DNA of 64,000 nt from an uncultured Acetobacteroides sp. (GCF_963678165.1 NZ_OY782755.1:3539996-3603995); one strand, 5' to 3'. Positions 1 through 9,189 are shown, counted from the stretch's first letter. Numbers and translations are program-made. Notes: a model not told the origin generated them from the letters alone.

Positions 1-1298
1 AGGCCGAGAAGTGGGATCCAGAGGCCATCGTCAAGCTGTACAAGCGCTGCGGCGCCCAGTACTTCTTCGCCATGGCCAACCACCACGACAACTTCGACCT
101 CTGGAACAGCAAGTACCAGCCCTGGAACTCGGTGAACCTAGGCCCTAAGAAGGATATCATTGCCGGCTGGGCCAAGGCGGCCAAGCACAACGGCCTGAAG
201 TTTGGCCTCAGCGTGCATGCCGCCCATGCCTGGACGTGGTACGAAACCGCGCAGGGAGCCGACAAGCAAGGCCCCTACGCCGGAAAGCCCTACGACGGTA
301 AGCTAACCAAGGCCGACGGCAAGGGCAAGTGGTGGGACGGCTACGACCCCCAAGAGCTGTACGCCCAAAACCATCCCCTCAGCCAAAAGGGCAACTGGGA
401 CAAGCAGTGGGACTGGGGCGATGGAGCATCGGTACCATCCGAGGCGTACTGCACCAAGTTCTACAACCGCACCATCGACCTCATCAACCAGTTTCACCCC
501 GACCTGGTTTACTTTGATGATACGGCCCTCCCCCTTTGGCCCATCAGCAACGTGGGGCTGAAAATCGCCGCGCACTACTACAACCAAAACATGCAGCTCC
601 ATAAGGGGAAGCTCGAGGGGGTGATTTTCGGTAAGGTTCTTACCGCCGAGCAAAAGCAGTGCATGGTATGGGATGTCGAAAAGGGCGCGCCCGACCAGAT
701 GCAGCCCCTACCCTGGCAAACCTGCACCTGCATCGGCGGCTGGCACTACGAGCAGTGGCGATACGAGCAGGGCAAGTACAAGCCAGCCTGGGTGGTTATC
801 CGCACCCTCGCCGACGTGGTGAGCAAGAACGGCAACCTGCTGCTCAACATCCCCGTAAAGGGCAATGGCTCCATCGACGATAAGGAGATAGCCGTCCTAA
901 ACCAGATAGCCCAGTGGATGGATGTCAACAAGGAGTCTATCTTCGATACGCACCCCTGGAAAATCTTTGGCGAAGGCCCGGTAACCGAAAAGGGAAACCC
1001 CATAAAGGTGCAGGGATTTAACGAGGGAGCCATCACCCAGCTCACCGCGCAAGATATCCGCTTCACCCAAAAGGGCGATGCCATCTACGCCATTGTAATG
1101 GCTTGGCCCGAGAATGGCGAGGTGCTGGTTAAGTCGCTGGGTACCGCCAATCCCTACGACGTAAAGAGCATTCGTAAGGTAGAATTGCTCGGCCACGGGA
1201 AGCTGGCCTACACCACCGATGCCTCGGGGCTAAAGGTGAAGCTGCCAGAGGTTAAGAAATCGGACATGGCGCTGGTGCTCAAGATTAGAACAAAGTAG
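1..1298 (+). CDS. Alpha-L-fucosidase, GH29 family (5' end missing)
   Basis: Secreted or periplasmic glycoside hydrolase that would release L-fucose from glycans. The frame is already open at base 3 (reading AEKWDPEAIVKLYKRCGAQY), so the gene enters from the left and the first internal ATG at 72 is not the start. The GH29 core is seen in the HHDNFDLW motif, followed by NLGPKKDI and a strand ending PDLVYFDD; by family knowledge the first Asp of FDD (bases 516-518) is the likely nucleophile. A C-terminal beta domain follows. The fucose-type substrate is inferred from the family; the signal peptide lies outside the window. Confidence 0.86.
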   Translation, partial: AEKWDPEAIVKLYKRCGAQYFFAMANHHDNFDLWNSKYQPWNSVNLGPKKDIIAGWAKAAKHNGLKFGLSVHAAHAWTWYETAQGADKQGPYAGKPYDGKLTKADGKGKWWDGYDPQELYAQNHPLSQKGNWDKQWDWGDGASVPSEAYCTKFYNRTIDLINQFHPDLVYFDDTALPLWPISNVGLKIAAHYYNQNMQLHKGKLEGVIFGKVLTAEQKQCMVWDVEKGAPDQMQPLPWQTCTCIGGWHYEQWRYEQGKYKPAWVVIRTLADVVSKNGNLLLNIPVKGNGSIDDKEIAVLNQIAQWMDVNKESIFDTHPWKIFGEGPVTEKGNPIKVQGFNEGAITQLTAQDIRFTQKGDAIYAIVMAWPENGEVLVKSLGTANPYDVKSIRKVELLGHGKLAYTTDASGLKVKLPEVKKSDMALVLKIRTK

Positions 1299-1330
1299 CA
1301 CTGCATCATACTGAGGGTAGTAATAAAAAA

Positions 1331-1357
1331 ACGCCGACTTTGCAGTCGGCGTTTTTT
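1331..1357 (+). terminator. Rho-independent terminator after the fucosidase gene
   Basis: Eight-base-pair stem CGCCGACT/AGTCGGCG at 1332-1351 followed by six T. It is almost identical to the hairpin at 1978-1997 beside smpB and belongs to the duplicated block described at 1332-1391. Confidence 0.8.
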
Positions 1358-1391
1358 ATATCTTCATGTGGCGATCCATCTCGCGCTTGGC
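1332..1391. repeat. Duplicated smpB 3' end with its terminator (att-like direct repeat)
   Basis: This 60-bp block matches 1978-2037 with three mismatches; the last 34 bases (1358-1391) are identical to the end of smpB. Read on the minus strand it still encodes [11 protein letters not shown] followed by a TAA stop, so it is a remnant of an SmpB C-terminus, but the sequence upstream of it no longer matches smpB. The two copies bracket about 590 bp holding one small lipoprotein gene, as attL and attR of an inserted element would. Confidence 0.8.
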
Positions 1392-1584
1392 GTACACCCT
1401 CTTGCCTCAAACTAATGCGAACTTGACGCAGGTTATCGTTAGAGAGCTAGAGTTCCCTTCCACCTATACCACTTAAGAGATTCTTTTTATCAACAGATCA
1501 TTGGCATAATTTTTGTCAACAACAAACAATGATTACTAATTATTTTATTTTGGAAAGCAAACCTGATTTAAAACAAAAAAGCGC

Positions 1585-1947
1585 ATGAAAAAGTTCTTAG
1601 TCTTATTTATTCTAGCCTTCTTATTTATGGGGTGTGCTAAGAATGCAATAGTAACAACGAATGCCTGTAATTCTGCAAATCCAATCGAAGAGGTTGATTG
1701 GCTAAAAGCCATGAAGAACTCCCTAACAAATTGCAGCTGCGAGATGTCTATCATTCAGGGGACATACAACAACCAAACGGTGTTCTTTACTATGATTACC
1801 GACCCTCTATGCAACAGCGTTAACATGCCCACCCTGTACAGCTGCGAAGGGAAGGTCGTTCGGGTTTTTAATGAAACCGACTATCGCGAATTCAATGATA
1901 AAGTAACTACGGTGAAAGTGCTTTACCGATGTAAAACCACAAAATAA
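1585..1947 (+). CDS. Small predicted lipoprotein, family unknown
   Basis: A 120-residue protein that I do not recognise. The N-terminus (MKKFLVLFILAFLFMGCAKN) is a clear lipoprotein signal with lipobox LFMGC, so the mature protein would begin at Cys17 and sit in a periplasmic or outer membrane leaflet. The mature part has several further Cys residues (NACNS, NCSCEM, DPLCNS, YSCEG, YRCKT), which suggests disulfides. It lies alone between the two copies of the smpB tail and has lower G+C than the neighbouring fucosidase, consistent with cargo of an inserted element. It ends in a terminator shared with smpB. Confidence 0.7.
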   Translation: MKKFLVLFILAFLFMGCAKNAIVTTNACNSANPIEEVDWLKAMKNSLTNCSCEMSIIQGTYNNQTVFFTMITDPLCNSVNMPTLYSCEGKVVRVFNETDYREFNDKVTTVKVLYRCKTTK

Positions 1948-1972
1948 CAGCCACAACCTTTCTATATGCAAC

Positions 1973-2001
1973 AAAAACGCCGACTGTACAGTCGGCGTTT
2001 T
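1973..2001. terminator. Bidirectional terminator between lipoprotein gene and smpB
   Basis: Stem CGCCGACT/AGTCGGCG (1978-1985 with 1990-1997), loop GTAC, preceded by five A and followed by four T. It can therefore serve the plus-strand lipoprotein gene and minus-strand smpB. Confidence 0.8.
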
Positions 2002-2454
2002 CTATATCTTCATGTGGCGATCCATCTCGCGCTTGGCATCCTTCAGCTTCAGGGTTTCGCGCTTATCGTACTCCTTCTTACCCTTGGCAAGAGCGATATC
2101 GAGTTTCGCTAATCCCTTATCGTTAATAAAAAGGCGCGTGGCGATGATGGTGAGCCCCGTCTCCTGCGACTTGCGCTCGAGCTTCGCCAGTTCCTTGCGC
2201 TGCAGCAGCAGCTTGCGGTCGCGCCGCGGATCGTGGTTGTTGTAGGTTCCCCAGTAGTACTCCGAGATGTTCATCCCCTTAACAAAAAGCTCGCCGCGGT
2301 GGAAGTAGCAGAACGAATCTACCAGGCTCACCTTGCCGGCACGAATCGACTTGATCTCGGTACCCGTTAGCACGATGCCAGCGGTGTAGGTCTCGATGAA
2401 CTCGTAGTCGTGGCTGGCACGCTTATTCCGTATGTTGACTTTTGGTTTATCCAT
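2002..2454 (-). CDS. smpB: SsrA-binding protein SmpB
   Basis: Partner of tmRNA in trans-translation: it binds tmRNA and fills the decoding centre of ribosomes stalled on broken mRNA. Its 150 residues are the usual length. Family signatures are visible: [22 protein letters not shown] near the start, [14 protein letters not shown], and the basic tail [20 protein letters not shown]. The last 11 codons and the terminator are duplicated at 1332-1391. No tmRNA gene is recognisable beside it. A -7 box at 2495-2502 supports transcription from its own promoter. Confidence 0.96.
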   Translation of the reverse strand: MDKPKVNIRNKRASHDYEFIETYTAGIVLTGTEIKSIRAGKVSLVDSFCYFHRGELFVKGMNISEYYWGTYNNHDPRRDRKLLLQRKELAKLERKSQETGLTIIATRLFINDKGLAKLDIALAKGKKEYDKRETLKLKDAKREMDRHMKI

Positions 2455-2465
2455 GTTACGATGAC

Positions 2466-2492
2466 AAAAAAGCAGAGCTCCGAGCCCTGCTT
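2466..2492 (-). terminator. Terminator of the Yip1-like gene
   Basis: On the minus strand, AAGCAGGGC pairs with GCTCTGCTT (one G-U) around a 5-nt loop and is followed by six T. It lies between the Yip1-like gene and smpB. Confidence 0.65.
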
Positions 2493-2494
2493 TA

Positions 2495-2502
2495 CAAATA
2501 TA
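2495..2502 (-). promoter_or_regulatory. Putative -7 promoter box for smpB
   Basis: Minus-strand TATATTTG matches the Bacteroidetes -7 consensus TAnnTTTG, 40 bp before the start codon. No good -33 TTTG lies at the expected spacing, so this is a partial match. Confidence 0.4.
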
Positions 2503-2514
2503 GAAAAATACCTT

Positions 2515-3087
2515 CTAAAATGCGATGGCCAACAATCCCCGCAGAACAAGGTGGGCAATAAGGCTTATGCCCACAAAAATAAGCACGGTGAGCACGGTGT
2601 AGCCCAAGCGCTGCTCGGTAACGGTGCCCAGCACTGGCTTAAAGCCCAGCCAAAGTACGTACAGCGAGTAGAAGCACGCAAGGCGCATCAGCCCGTTGAT
2701 TGGCTGAACCTGAAGGATGTTGCCGATGGTCATAAACAGCAATGCCGGAGCAATGGAGAAGATGGCCAGCTTAGCCGAAAGCGTCAGATCCTTGGTGGAG
2801 TCGAAGTTCACCGAAAGCTTTTCGATGGCATAGGCAAGTATGATTACCGAGCCACATGGGATAGCAAAGTCGATGATGGTTTGTCCAATAATCTCTCCGA
2901 GGCTCTCATCCTGCGTCCAAATCAAATCGCCAATAAAGGTCGACATGGCGTAAATGGCACAGAAAGGAATCAGGTAGGCCTTATACAAGGCGTTGATTTC
3001 AACCTTCTCCTCGCGGATTTCCTCCCATTCCATTTTAGGATTTCGAAGAAGATTGAAAATTCTACTCCAGAGTTGTTTAGGGTTCAT
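2515..3087 (-). CDS. Yip1-domain-like integral membrane protein
   Basis: About 190 residues with a soluble amino end (MNPKQLWSRIFNLLRNPKMEWEEIREEK) and then about five hydrophobic segments, the arrangement seen in bacterial Yip1-family proteins. The cellular role of this family in bacteria is not known. I place the start at the ATG 3085-3087; the longer reading to 3114 would need a TTG start. It is divergent from miaA and has its own terminator before smpB. Confidence 0.7.
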   Translation of the reverse strand: MNPKQLWSRIFNLLRNPKMEWEEIREEKVEINALYKAYLIPFCAIYAMSTFIGDLIWTQDESLGEIIGQTIIDFAIPCGSVIILAYAIEKLSVNFDSTKDLTLSAKLAIFSIAPALLFMTIGNILQVQPINGLMRLACFYSLYVLWLGFKPVLGTVTEQRLGYTVLTVLIFVGISLIAHLVLRGLLAIAF

Positions 3088-3122
3088 TTGAGCGTGCGTT
3101 AAAAAAGCAGACAAAAATAGGC

Positions 3123-3130
3123 TATTTTTG
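3123..3130 (+). promoter_or_regulatory. Putative -7 promoter box for miaA
   Basis: TATTTTTG matches TAnnTTTG, 38 bp before the miaA start. The -33 element is not convincing. Confidence 0.4.
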
Positions 3131-3167
3131 CAGAATTACTCCCATGTTTTAAAGCATTTCATCTGCG

Positions 3168-4091
3168 ATGAGCAAAAAATTATACGACCTTATAACCATT
3201 GTAGGACCAACCGCTTGCGGCAAAACCACCCTCGCTGTTGCGCTTGCAGATAGGTTGGGTGGCGAAATTCTATCGGCCGACTCGCGCCAAGTATACCGAT
3301 GTATGGATATTGGAACGGGGAAAGATCTCTCGGAGTACCAGCTCAACGGGCGACATATTCCATACCATTTAATAGATATTGTTGATGCAGGAGTACGCTT
3401 CGACGTCTTCGAGTACCAGCAGGCATTCCTAAAGGCCTACAACGAAGTTGCCGCTCGGGGCAACCAAGCCATCGTATGCGGTGGATCGGGGATGTACGTC
3501 GAGGCGGTAGTAAAAGGGTACGACCTAAAGCCTGTTCCTCAGAACGACGAACTAAGGGCATCGCTCGAGGCGTACTCGCTCGAGAAGCTAACCGGTATGC
3601 TCAGCACCATGAAGTCGCTGCACAACAGAACCGATGTCGACACCAAGAATCGCGCCATCCGCGCCATCGAAATAGAGACCTACTATAGGGATCATCCGAA
3701 CGAAAAGGAGGATTTTCCTAAGTTCACCAACATCTACTTTGGCATCGACATTCCCCGCGACCTGCGCCGCGAGCGCATCACCCAGCGGCTGCATCAGCGC
3801 CTCGACGAGGGGCTGATCGACGAGGTAAAATCGCTACTTGCCAAAGGCGTTACCATCGACGACCTCCTCTACTACGGGCTGGAGTACAAGTTTGTGGGCA
3901 GCTACCTCGACGGCAAGCTCGCCTACCCCGATATGGAAAGCGGTCTGGAGATGGCCATCCACCAGTTTGCCAAACGCCAGATGACCTGGTTCCGAGGCAT
4001 GGAGCGAAAAGGTGCCACCATAAATTGGATTGAATACCAGCTTACGCTTGACGAAAAGGTGGAGCTGATTCTAGAGAAGATCGGACAATAG
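3168..4091 (+). CDS. miaA: tRNA dimethylallyltransferase MiaA
   Basis: Transfers the dimethylallyl group from DMAPP to N6 of A37 in tRNAs that read UNN codons. At 307 residues it is of standard length. The P-loop GPTACGKT is at residues 13-20, followed by the characteristic ILSADSRQVYRCMDIGTGK and later IVCGGSGMYVEA. The C-terminal half carries the tRNA-binding insertion and the HQFAKRQMTWFR motif. It is a single gene with its own promoter region, pointing away from the Yip1-like gene. Confidence 0.96.
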   Translation: MSKKLYDLITIVGPTACGKTTLAVALADRLGGEILSADSRQVYRCMDIGTGKDLSEYQLNGRHIPYHLIDIVDAGVRFDVFEYQQAFLKAYNEVAARGNQAIVCGGSGMYVEAVVKGYDLKPVPQNDELRASLEAYSLEKLTGMLSTMKSLHNRTDVDTKNRAIRAIEIETYYRDHPNEKEDFPKFTNIYFGIDIPRDLRRERITQRLHQRLDEGLIDEVKSLLAKGVTIDDLLYYGLEYKFVGSYLDGKLAYPDMESGLEMAIHQFAKRQMTWFRGMERKGATINWIEYQLTLDEKVELILEKIGQ

Positions 4092-4286
4092 ACAGTAGGG
4101 GAAAGTCAGCCAATTCAAATCATCGTAAATAATAGCACCCGAGCAAGAGGATAGCAATATCATATTATCGCCAAAATTGTACTTTTACCTCCAAATCGTA
4201 AGCAAAATCAACAAACAGAAGCGTAACAAAGACGAAAATGCATCGTTATGCAGGTAGCTACAAACGTTAGGACAAATTTATTTCGT

Positions 4287-6395
4287 ATGAAGAAAATACA
4301 CTTTAAACCAGCAGCACTGCTGCTCCTTTCTCTTATGGCATTCTCATCAGGAAAGGGGGCACACGCAGCAACCGGTGCAATAGCCATCGACACTGCGCTT
4401 ACCAAGGAGGAAATCGCCAAGGGCATCCTCACCCCCGAAATCATGTGGAAGTTTGGACGCGTAGGCGCTCCTACCCTATCGCCCGACGGCCAACAGGTGG
4501 TATACCCCATCTCGTACTACAACCTAAAGGAGAACAAGGGCGTTACCAACCTTTACCTTTTATCTACCAAAGGTGGAGAACCTAAGAAGATAACCGACGA
4601 AAAGGGTTCGGAGTCGAATCCTGTATGGAGCAAGGATGGTAAAGCAATCTACTTCCTCTCGACCCGCGAAGGCGGATCGCAACTATGGAAGTACAACCTC
4701 AGCGATGGGGCAATGGCCAAGCTAAGCAGCCTCGATGGCGACATCAACGGTTTCACAATCTCTCCAGATGGTCAGAAGATTGCTTACGCAACCGATGTGA
4801 AGATACAAAAGGTTAGCGGCAAGGAGGTTTATCCCGAAATGGATAAGTCGAACGTGATGATCTTCGACAACCTGATGTACCGCCACTGGGATACCTGGGA
4901 GGATGGCTCGTACAGCCACATCTTTGTTGCCGACTTTAAGAACAACACCATCGAAGGTGCTATCGACATCAACAAGGATCAGGCATGGGACACCCCAATG
5001 GCAACCGACTACGACATTGCAGAGGTACAGTGGAGCCCAGACTCAAAGAAGATTGTGTTCGCCACCAAGCCGCTTACCAGCCGCCAGTACGCCACCAGCA
5101 CCAACTCCGACATCTTTGTTTACAACGTCGAAAGCAAAACGACTGAAAACATCTCTTCGGATAATGCCGGTTACGACCGCTACCCCACCTTCTCGCCCGA
5201 TGGTAAGACCATCGCATGGTGGAGCATGAAAACCGACGGATATGAGAGCGACCAAAAACGCCTCTTCCTAATGGACGTTGCAACTGGCGTAAAAACATAC
5301 GCTACTGCCGGATTCGACCAAAACATCGAAACCTATACATGGAGCAACGACAGCAAGACCATCTACTTTACCAGCGGAATCCAAGGCACCGAGCAGGTAT
5401 TTAAGATTGATGTGGCCAAGAAAGCCATCACCCAGTTCACCAAGGGCTACCACGACTACACCGCCTGCTGCTTCAACAACGGCGTGCTAGTTGGTCAAAA
5501 GATGTCGATAAAGATGTCGCCCGAAATCTTTAAGGTTGATATCAAAACTGGCAAGGAGACTCAGCTAACCTTTACCAACGCCAACATCTACCGCCACATT
5601 AAGATGGCCGAAACTCAGGAGCGTTGGGTTACCACCACCGACGGTAAGAAGATGCTCGTTTGGGTAGTTCTCCCCGTAAACTTCGATGCAAGCAAGAAGT
5701 ATCCTGCCCTACTCTACTGCCAAGGCGGACCACAATCAACCGTTAGCCAGTTCTGGAGCTTCCGTTGGAACTTTCAGATTATGGCTGCTAACGATTACGT
5801 AATTGTAGCGCCAAACCGTCGCGGAGTTCCATCGTTCGGTCAGGAGTGGAATGCACAAATATCTGGCGACTACTCTGGTCAAAACATCAAGGACTACCTA
5901 AGCGCCATCGACGATGTTAAGAAGGAGCCTTGGGTTGATGCAAACCGTTTAGGATGCGTTGGCGCTAGCTACGGCGGCTACTCTACCTACTTCCTTGCCG
6001 GGAATCACGAGAAGCGATTCAAAGCCTTTATTGCCCACAACGGCATGTTCAACCTCGAAAGCTTCTACGCGGCTACCGAGGAGACCTTCTTTGCCAACCA
6101 CGACCTTGGCGGCGCATACTGGGATAAGAGCAACGCCGTAGCGCAGCGCTCGTTTGCCAACAGCCCACACCGCTTCGTTCAGAACTGGGATACCCCAATC
6201 ATGGTAATTGTAGGCGGTCACGACTTCAGAATTCCTTACACCGAAGGCCTACAAGCTTACAACGCTGCAAAGCTTAGAGAAATCCCTGCTAAGCTGCTTG
6301 TATTCCCCGAAGAAACCCACTTCGTTACCAAACCACAGAATGCGGTTATCTGGCAGCGCGAATTCTTCGGATGGCTGGATAAGTGGCTTAAGTAA
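4287..6395 (+). CDS. S9 family prolyl oligopeptidase-type peptidase, exported
   Basis: Serine peptidase of the prolyl oligopeptidase/DPP-IV group with an N-terminal beta-propeller and a C-terminal alpha/beta-hydrolase domain. I start at ATG 4287 because it begins a typical signal peptide (MKKIHFKPAALLLLSLMAFS); the in-frame ATG at 4248 would add a charged stretch before it. Propeller blades show SPDG repeats (LSPDGQQV, ISPDGQK, FSPDGKT). The catalytic triad can be placed at Ser561 in GASYGGY, Asp646 in GGHDFRI and His678 in EETHF. Likely role: periplasmic peptide degradation. Exact specificity (dipeptidyl or acylaminoacyl) cannot be told from sequence. Confidence 0.92.
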   Translation: MKKIHFKPAALLLLSLMAFSSGKGAHAATGAIAIDTALTKEEIAKGILTPEIMWKFGRVGAPTLSPDGQQVVYPISYYNLKENKGVTNLYLLSTKGGEPKKITDEKGSESNPVWSKDGKAIYFLSTREGGSQLWKYNLSDGAMAKLSSLDGDINGFTISPDGQKIAYATDVKIQKVSGKEVYPEMDKSNVMIFDNLMYRHWDTWEDGSYSHIFVADFKNNTIEGAIDINKDQAWDTPMATDYDIAEVQWSPDSKKIVFATKPLTSRQYATSTNSDIFVYNVESKTTENISSDNAGYDRYPTFSPDGKTIAWWSMKTDGYESDQKRLFLMDVATGVKTYATAGFDQNIETYTWSNDSKTIYFTSGIQGTEQVFKIDVAKKAITQFTKGYHDYTACCFNNGVLVGQKMSIKMSPEIFKVDIKTGKETQLTFTNANIYRHIKMAETQERWVTTTDGKKMLVWVVLPVNFDASKKYPALLYCQGGPQSTVSQFWSFRWNFQIMAANDYVIVAPNRRGVPSFGQEWNAQISGDYSGQNIKDYLSAIDDVKKEPWVDANRLGCVGASYGGYSTYFLAGNHEKRFKAFIAHNGMFNLESFYAATEETFFANHDLGGAYWDKSNAVAQRSFANSPHRFVQNWDTPIMVIVGGHDFRIPYTEGLQAYNAAKLREIPAKLLVFPEETHFVTKPQNAVIWQREFFGWLDKWLK

Positions 6396-6412
6396 AGATA
6401 TGACAGCAATAG

Positions 6413-6447
6413 AAAAAGGGGTGAGCGTTACTGCTCACCCCTTTTTT
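6413..6447. terminator. Bidirectional terminator between S9 peptidase and LuxR-type regulator
   Basis: Stem AAAAAGGGGTGAGC / GCTCACCCCTTTTT around a 6-nt loop. It has an A tract on one side and a T tract on the other, and serves both convergent genes. Confidence 0.85.
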
Positions 6448-6448
6448 A

Positions 6449-7270
6449 CTATTCGAATTGATTCAGGTAGTCCCCCAACAAAACGTCAGTGCTTGATAGC
6501 TCAAACTTCTTCCGCAGCCTTGTTCGAATAGCCTCGATACTCTTAACGCTAATTCCGGTTATCTCCGAAATGCACCTAGTTGTAGTATTAACCCTTACAA
6601 GGGCACACACCTTATATTCATTGGGGGTTAAGTCAGGGAATCGGCTACTTAGGTTCTCATTAAAGTGCGGATGAAGTGCTACAAAGCTACGCTCAAACAC
6701 CTTCCACAAATCGGTAACCCTATACTTTTCGACCTCTAAAACAGCTAACGTCATCCACCCCTGATATGCCACTGGCTGCTTCTCTTTTATCTTATTGAGC
6801 TTTGCTATAACCTTATCGACTAGCACGTTTTTCTCCTCCACCTCCAGCAGTTTCGTCAAAACCTCCTTATCCTTCAAAGCATTGACCTCATCCAAGCATT
6901 TGCTCTGAATGAGTTTCGCTTCTTCTATCGCCTTTTTATAAAGCCTCCGATACCTAATAAAACCTACTGCACCTAAAAATGCCAGCACAAAAAGAATAAA
7001 GAAAGCAAGCCCAAGCACAGCTAGGTGATCGGCTGCTCCATTTTCCGGATTGCTTCCAATGCCGCCATCTTCTGGCCCGACAGTTTTTTTATGGAAAGCA
7101 GCGATACTTACTGCATAGAATTTATTACAACTAATCCCCTCCTTGAAACTTCCCAAATCTACAGGGGCAAAATGCAACACATCAACAGCGTAAGCACTCC
7201 GGACTTGACATCCGAATAAATTCAAACATAGAAGGCAAAGGCAAAAAGCGGTGGCTAGTAAACGTATCAT
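6449..7270 (-). CDS. Membrane-anchored LuxR-type HTH regulator
   Basis: A 273-residue protein with an N-terminal signal or anchor (MIRLLATAFCLCLLCLNLFG), a short periplasmic stretch, a strong transmembrane helix near residues 84-106 (LGLAFFILFVLAFLGAVGF), a helical cytoplasmic linker and a C-terminal LuxR-type helix-turn-helix (LTPNEYKVCALVRVNTTTRC, then SVKSIEAIRTRLRKKFEL). It probably senses something at the membrane and binds DNA directly. Targets are unknown; the nearest candidate is arcA, transcribed divergently from the next intergenic region. The C-terminal 60 residues are diagnostic; the rest is lineage-specific. Confidence 0.8.
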   Translation of the reverse strand: MIRLLATAFCLCLLCLNLFGCQVRSAYAVDVLHFAPVDLGSFKEGISCNKFYAVSIAAFHKKTVGPEDGGIGSNPENGAADHLAVLGLAFFILFVLAFLGAVGFIRYRRLYKKAIEEAKLIQSKCLDEVNALKDKEVLTKLLEVEEKNVLVDKVIAKLNKIKEKQPVAYQGWMTLAVLEVEKYRVTDLWKVFERSFVALHPHFNENLSSRFPDLTPNEYKVCALVRVNTTTRCISEITGISVKSIEAIRTRLRKKFELSSTDVLLGDYLNQFE

Positions 7271-7358
7271 TGGATTTGTCTATGGTTATTTTTAATGTCC
7301 CGTAAAAATATAACTTTTACACATCTTTACAATTCTACCCAATAGTCTTAATTATAGC

Positions 7359-7389
7359 TTTGCAATCTCTTTCTGGAATTGTAAATTTG
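7359..7389 (+). promoter_or_regulatory. Bacteroidetes-type promoter of arcA
   Basis: TTTG at 7359-7362, exactly 19 bp, then TAAATTTG at 7382-7389: a full match to TTTG-N19-TAnnTTTG. The start codon is 28 bp downstream. Confidence 0.8.
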
Positions 7390-7417
7390 CCCCACTCGAA
7401 AACTAATAAAAAACCTC

Positions 7418-8668
7418 ATGGAAATAAACGTAAGCTCGGAATTTGGAACGCTCGAAGGCGTTATCCTTCACTCACCAGGTGCCGAAGTGGAAAATATGAC
7501 ACCCGAGAATGCCCAAAGGGCGCTCTACAGCGACATTCTCAACCTATCAATAGCCAAGAAAGAGTACCAACAAGTAATAGGGGTCTTGAGCAAAGTGACC
7601 CAAACCTTCGAGGTAAAAGACCTACTTGCCAAAACCCTATCCTCGCCTGCCGTAAAGGAGGAGCTGGTTAGAAGTATTTGCGCAGCAGAGAAGCAGTACC
7701 AGCTAGTTGACGAGCTTCTAGCTCTATCACCAGTGGCCTTAAGCAAGGCACTCATAGAAGGGTTGCCGCTTAAAAGGAATAACCTAACAACCTTTTTAAG
7801 CGAAGATCGATACTCCCTGCACCCTCTCTTCAACTTCTACTTCACCCGCGATGCCTCAATCTCGATCAACAACAAGGTGCTCATTGGTAAGATGGCCAAC
7901 AAGGTTCGCGATAGGGAGGCAACCATTATGGAAGCCATTTTCAACCACTCGGGAGAATTCTCGACAAGTACCATCAACCCCTACAACTCGCAAGATGCAC
8001 GCCAAATTACCATTGAAGGTGGAGATGTGCTAATTGCCCGCGAAGATGTGCTAGTTATTGGGAATGGATGCCGAACCACAACACAGGGAATTGACTTTAT
8101 CCTTTCCCAAATCTTACAGCAAGACAAGAAAGGCAGATTCCATATTATTGTTCAAGAGCTACCTCACACCCCCGAGTCGTTCATCCACCTCGACATGCTA
8201 TTTACCCTGCTCGACTTCAACAAGTGCATGGTATACGAGCCAATAATTCTTAACAGCAACAAATTTCAGACGGTTCATATTACTGTAGATAACGGGACTG
8301 TAAGCATCCGCTCTGTTGACAGCATCCTTTCAGCACTTCGCTCGCTGGGCATCGATTTAGAGCCGATTGTTTGTGGGGGCACAAAGGACAGCTGGACTCA
8401 AGAACGCGAGCAATGGCATAGCGGCGCTAACTTCTTTGCCCTTGGGCCTGGCAAGGTGATGGGCTATGCGCGTAACGTAAACACCTTGGAGGAAATGAAC
8501 AAGCACGGCTTCGAAATAATAAGAGCCAAGGATGTTATCACCAACCATATCGACTTGAGCGCACACAACAGATATGTTGTTGCTATTGATGGCTCCGAGC
8601 TACCCCGCGGTGGCGGTGGTGCTCGATGCATGACGATGCCTGTAAGAAGAACAAAGATCAGCTGGTAA
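7418..8668 (+). CDS. arcA: Arginine deiminase
   Basis: Hydrolyses L-arginine to citrulline and ammonia, the first step of the arginine deiminase pathway. The 416 residues match the family. N-terminal EFGTLEGVILHSPGAEVENMTP, the FTRDAS motif near residue 146, EGGDVLI, HLDMLFTLL and the C-terminal GGGGARCMTMP with nucleophilic Cys404 are all present. No ornithine carbamoyltransferase, carbamate kinase or antiporter gene adjoins it, so the pathway is not clustered here. The strong promoter at 7359-7389 and a downstream hairpin at 8696 make it monocistronic. Confidence 0.94.
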   Translation: MEINVSSEFGTLEGVILHSPGAEVENMTPENAQRALYSDILNLSIAKKEYQQVIGVLSKVTQTFEVKDLLAKTLSSPAVKEELVRSICAAEKQYQLVDELLALSPVALSKALIEGLPLKRNNLTTFLSEDRYSLHPLFNFYFTRDASISINNKVLIGKMANKVRDREATIMEAIFNHSGEFSTSTINPYNSQDARQITIEGGDVLIAREDVLVIGNGCRTTTQGIDFILSQILQQDKKGRFHIIVQELPHTPESFIHLDMLFTLLDFNKCMVYEPIILNSNKFQTVHITVDNGTVSIRSVDSILSALRSLGIDLEPIVCGGTKDSWTQEREQWHSGANFFALGPGKVMGYARNVNTLEEMNKHGFEIIRAKDVITNHIDLSAHNRYVVAIDGSELPRGGGGARCMTMPVRRTKISW

Positions 8669-9189
8669 ACCCGCGAAACCATAAATAGAATGCACTTATC
8701 CTCCTGCCTATACAGGAGGATAATACGCCCTGATTATACATTTTGGCCGCCGAAACCATCCCTTGGCGTAACAGCGGTTGCCCCTGCTCGATCTAGGACT
8801 CCGTCGTAACCACCTATTGCAGCTGGCCTACCATTCAAAAGCAATGATCCTCGGCTATAAACCCCACTTCAACGCATCTCGTGGCATCTCGGAGGTAGGT
8901 AAGAGCCGCTCGGCAAGCCCCCAAAGCACCCTGCTGCAGCTTCAATAGCCTCAGAACACGCATCAGAGCCATCTCCAGCAGACTTTAATGTATCTCCGAT
9001 ATACCTCGAACGTATCTCCGATATACCTTTTAAGGGTATTAGGCATTGCGCTGAGGCAGACGGCAGGAGTTGCAGGCTATTTTCAGGGGCTGCGTAACCT
9101 TTTCAGGCCTCCCATGATTGCCCGGACAGGGGTTTAGATCCTCGCCTGCTTACATATTGCTGCAGAAATTTCGCTTGGGGATATGCTAA
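8669..9189. other. 521-bp intergenic stretch without recognisable genes
   Basis: Lies between arcA and the convergent sucC. It holds the hairpin at 8696-8723 and two exact 17-bp copies of GTATCTCCGATATACCT at 8990-9006 and 9012-9028 (22-bp spacing). No plausible reading frame and no sucD remnant is visible in either strand. Confidence 0.6.
8696..8723 (+). terminator. Perfect 11-bp hairpin after arcA, no T tract
   Basis: TTATCCTCCTG / CAGGAGGATAA with a 6-nt loop, 27 bp after the arcA stop. The absence of a T tract means it may be an mRNA 3'-end stabiliser rather than a strong terminator. Confidence 0.55.

Noticed and set aside
2410-3102. 230-codon plus frame opposite the Yip1-like gene
   Set aside because: No domain; the minus strand encodes a clear membrane protein with its own terminator.
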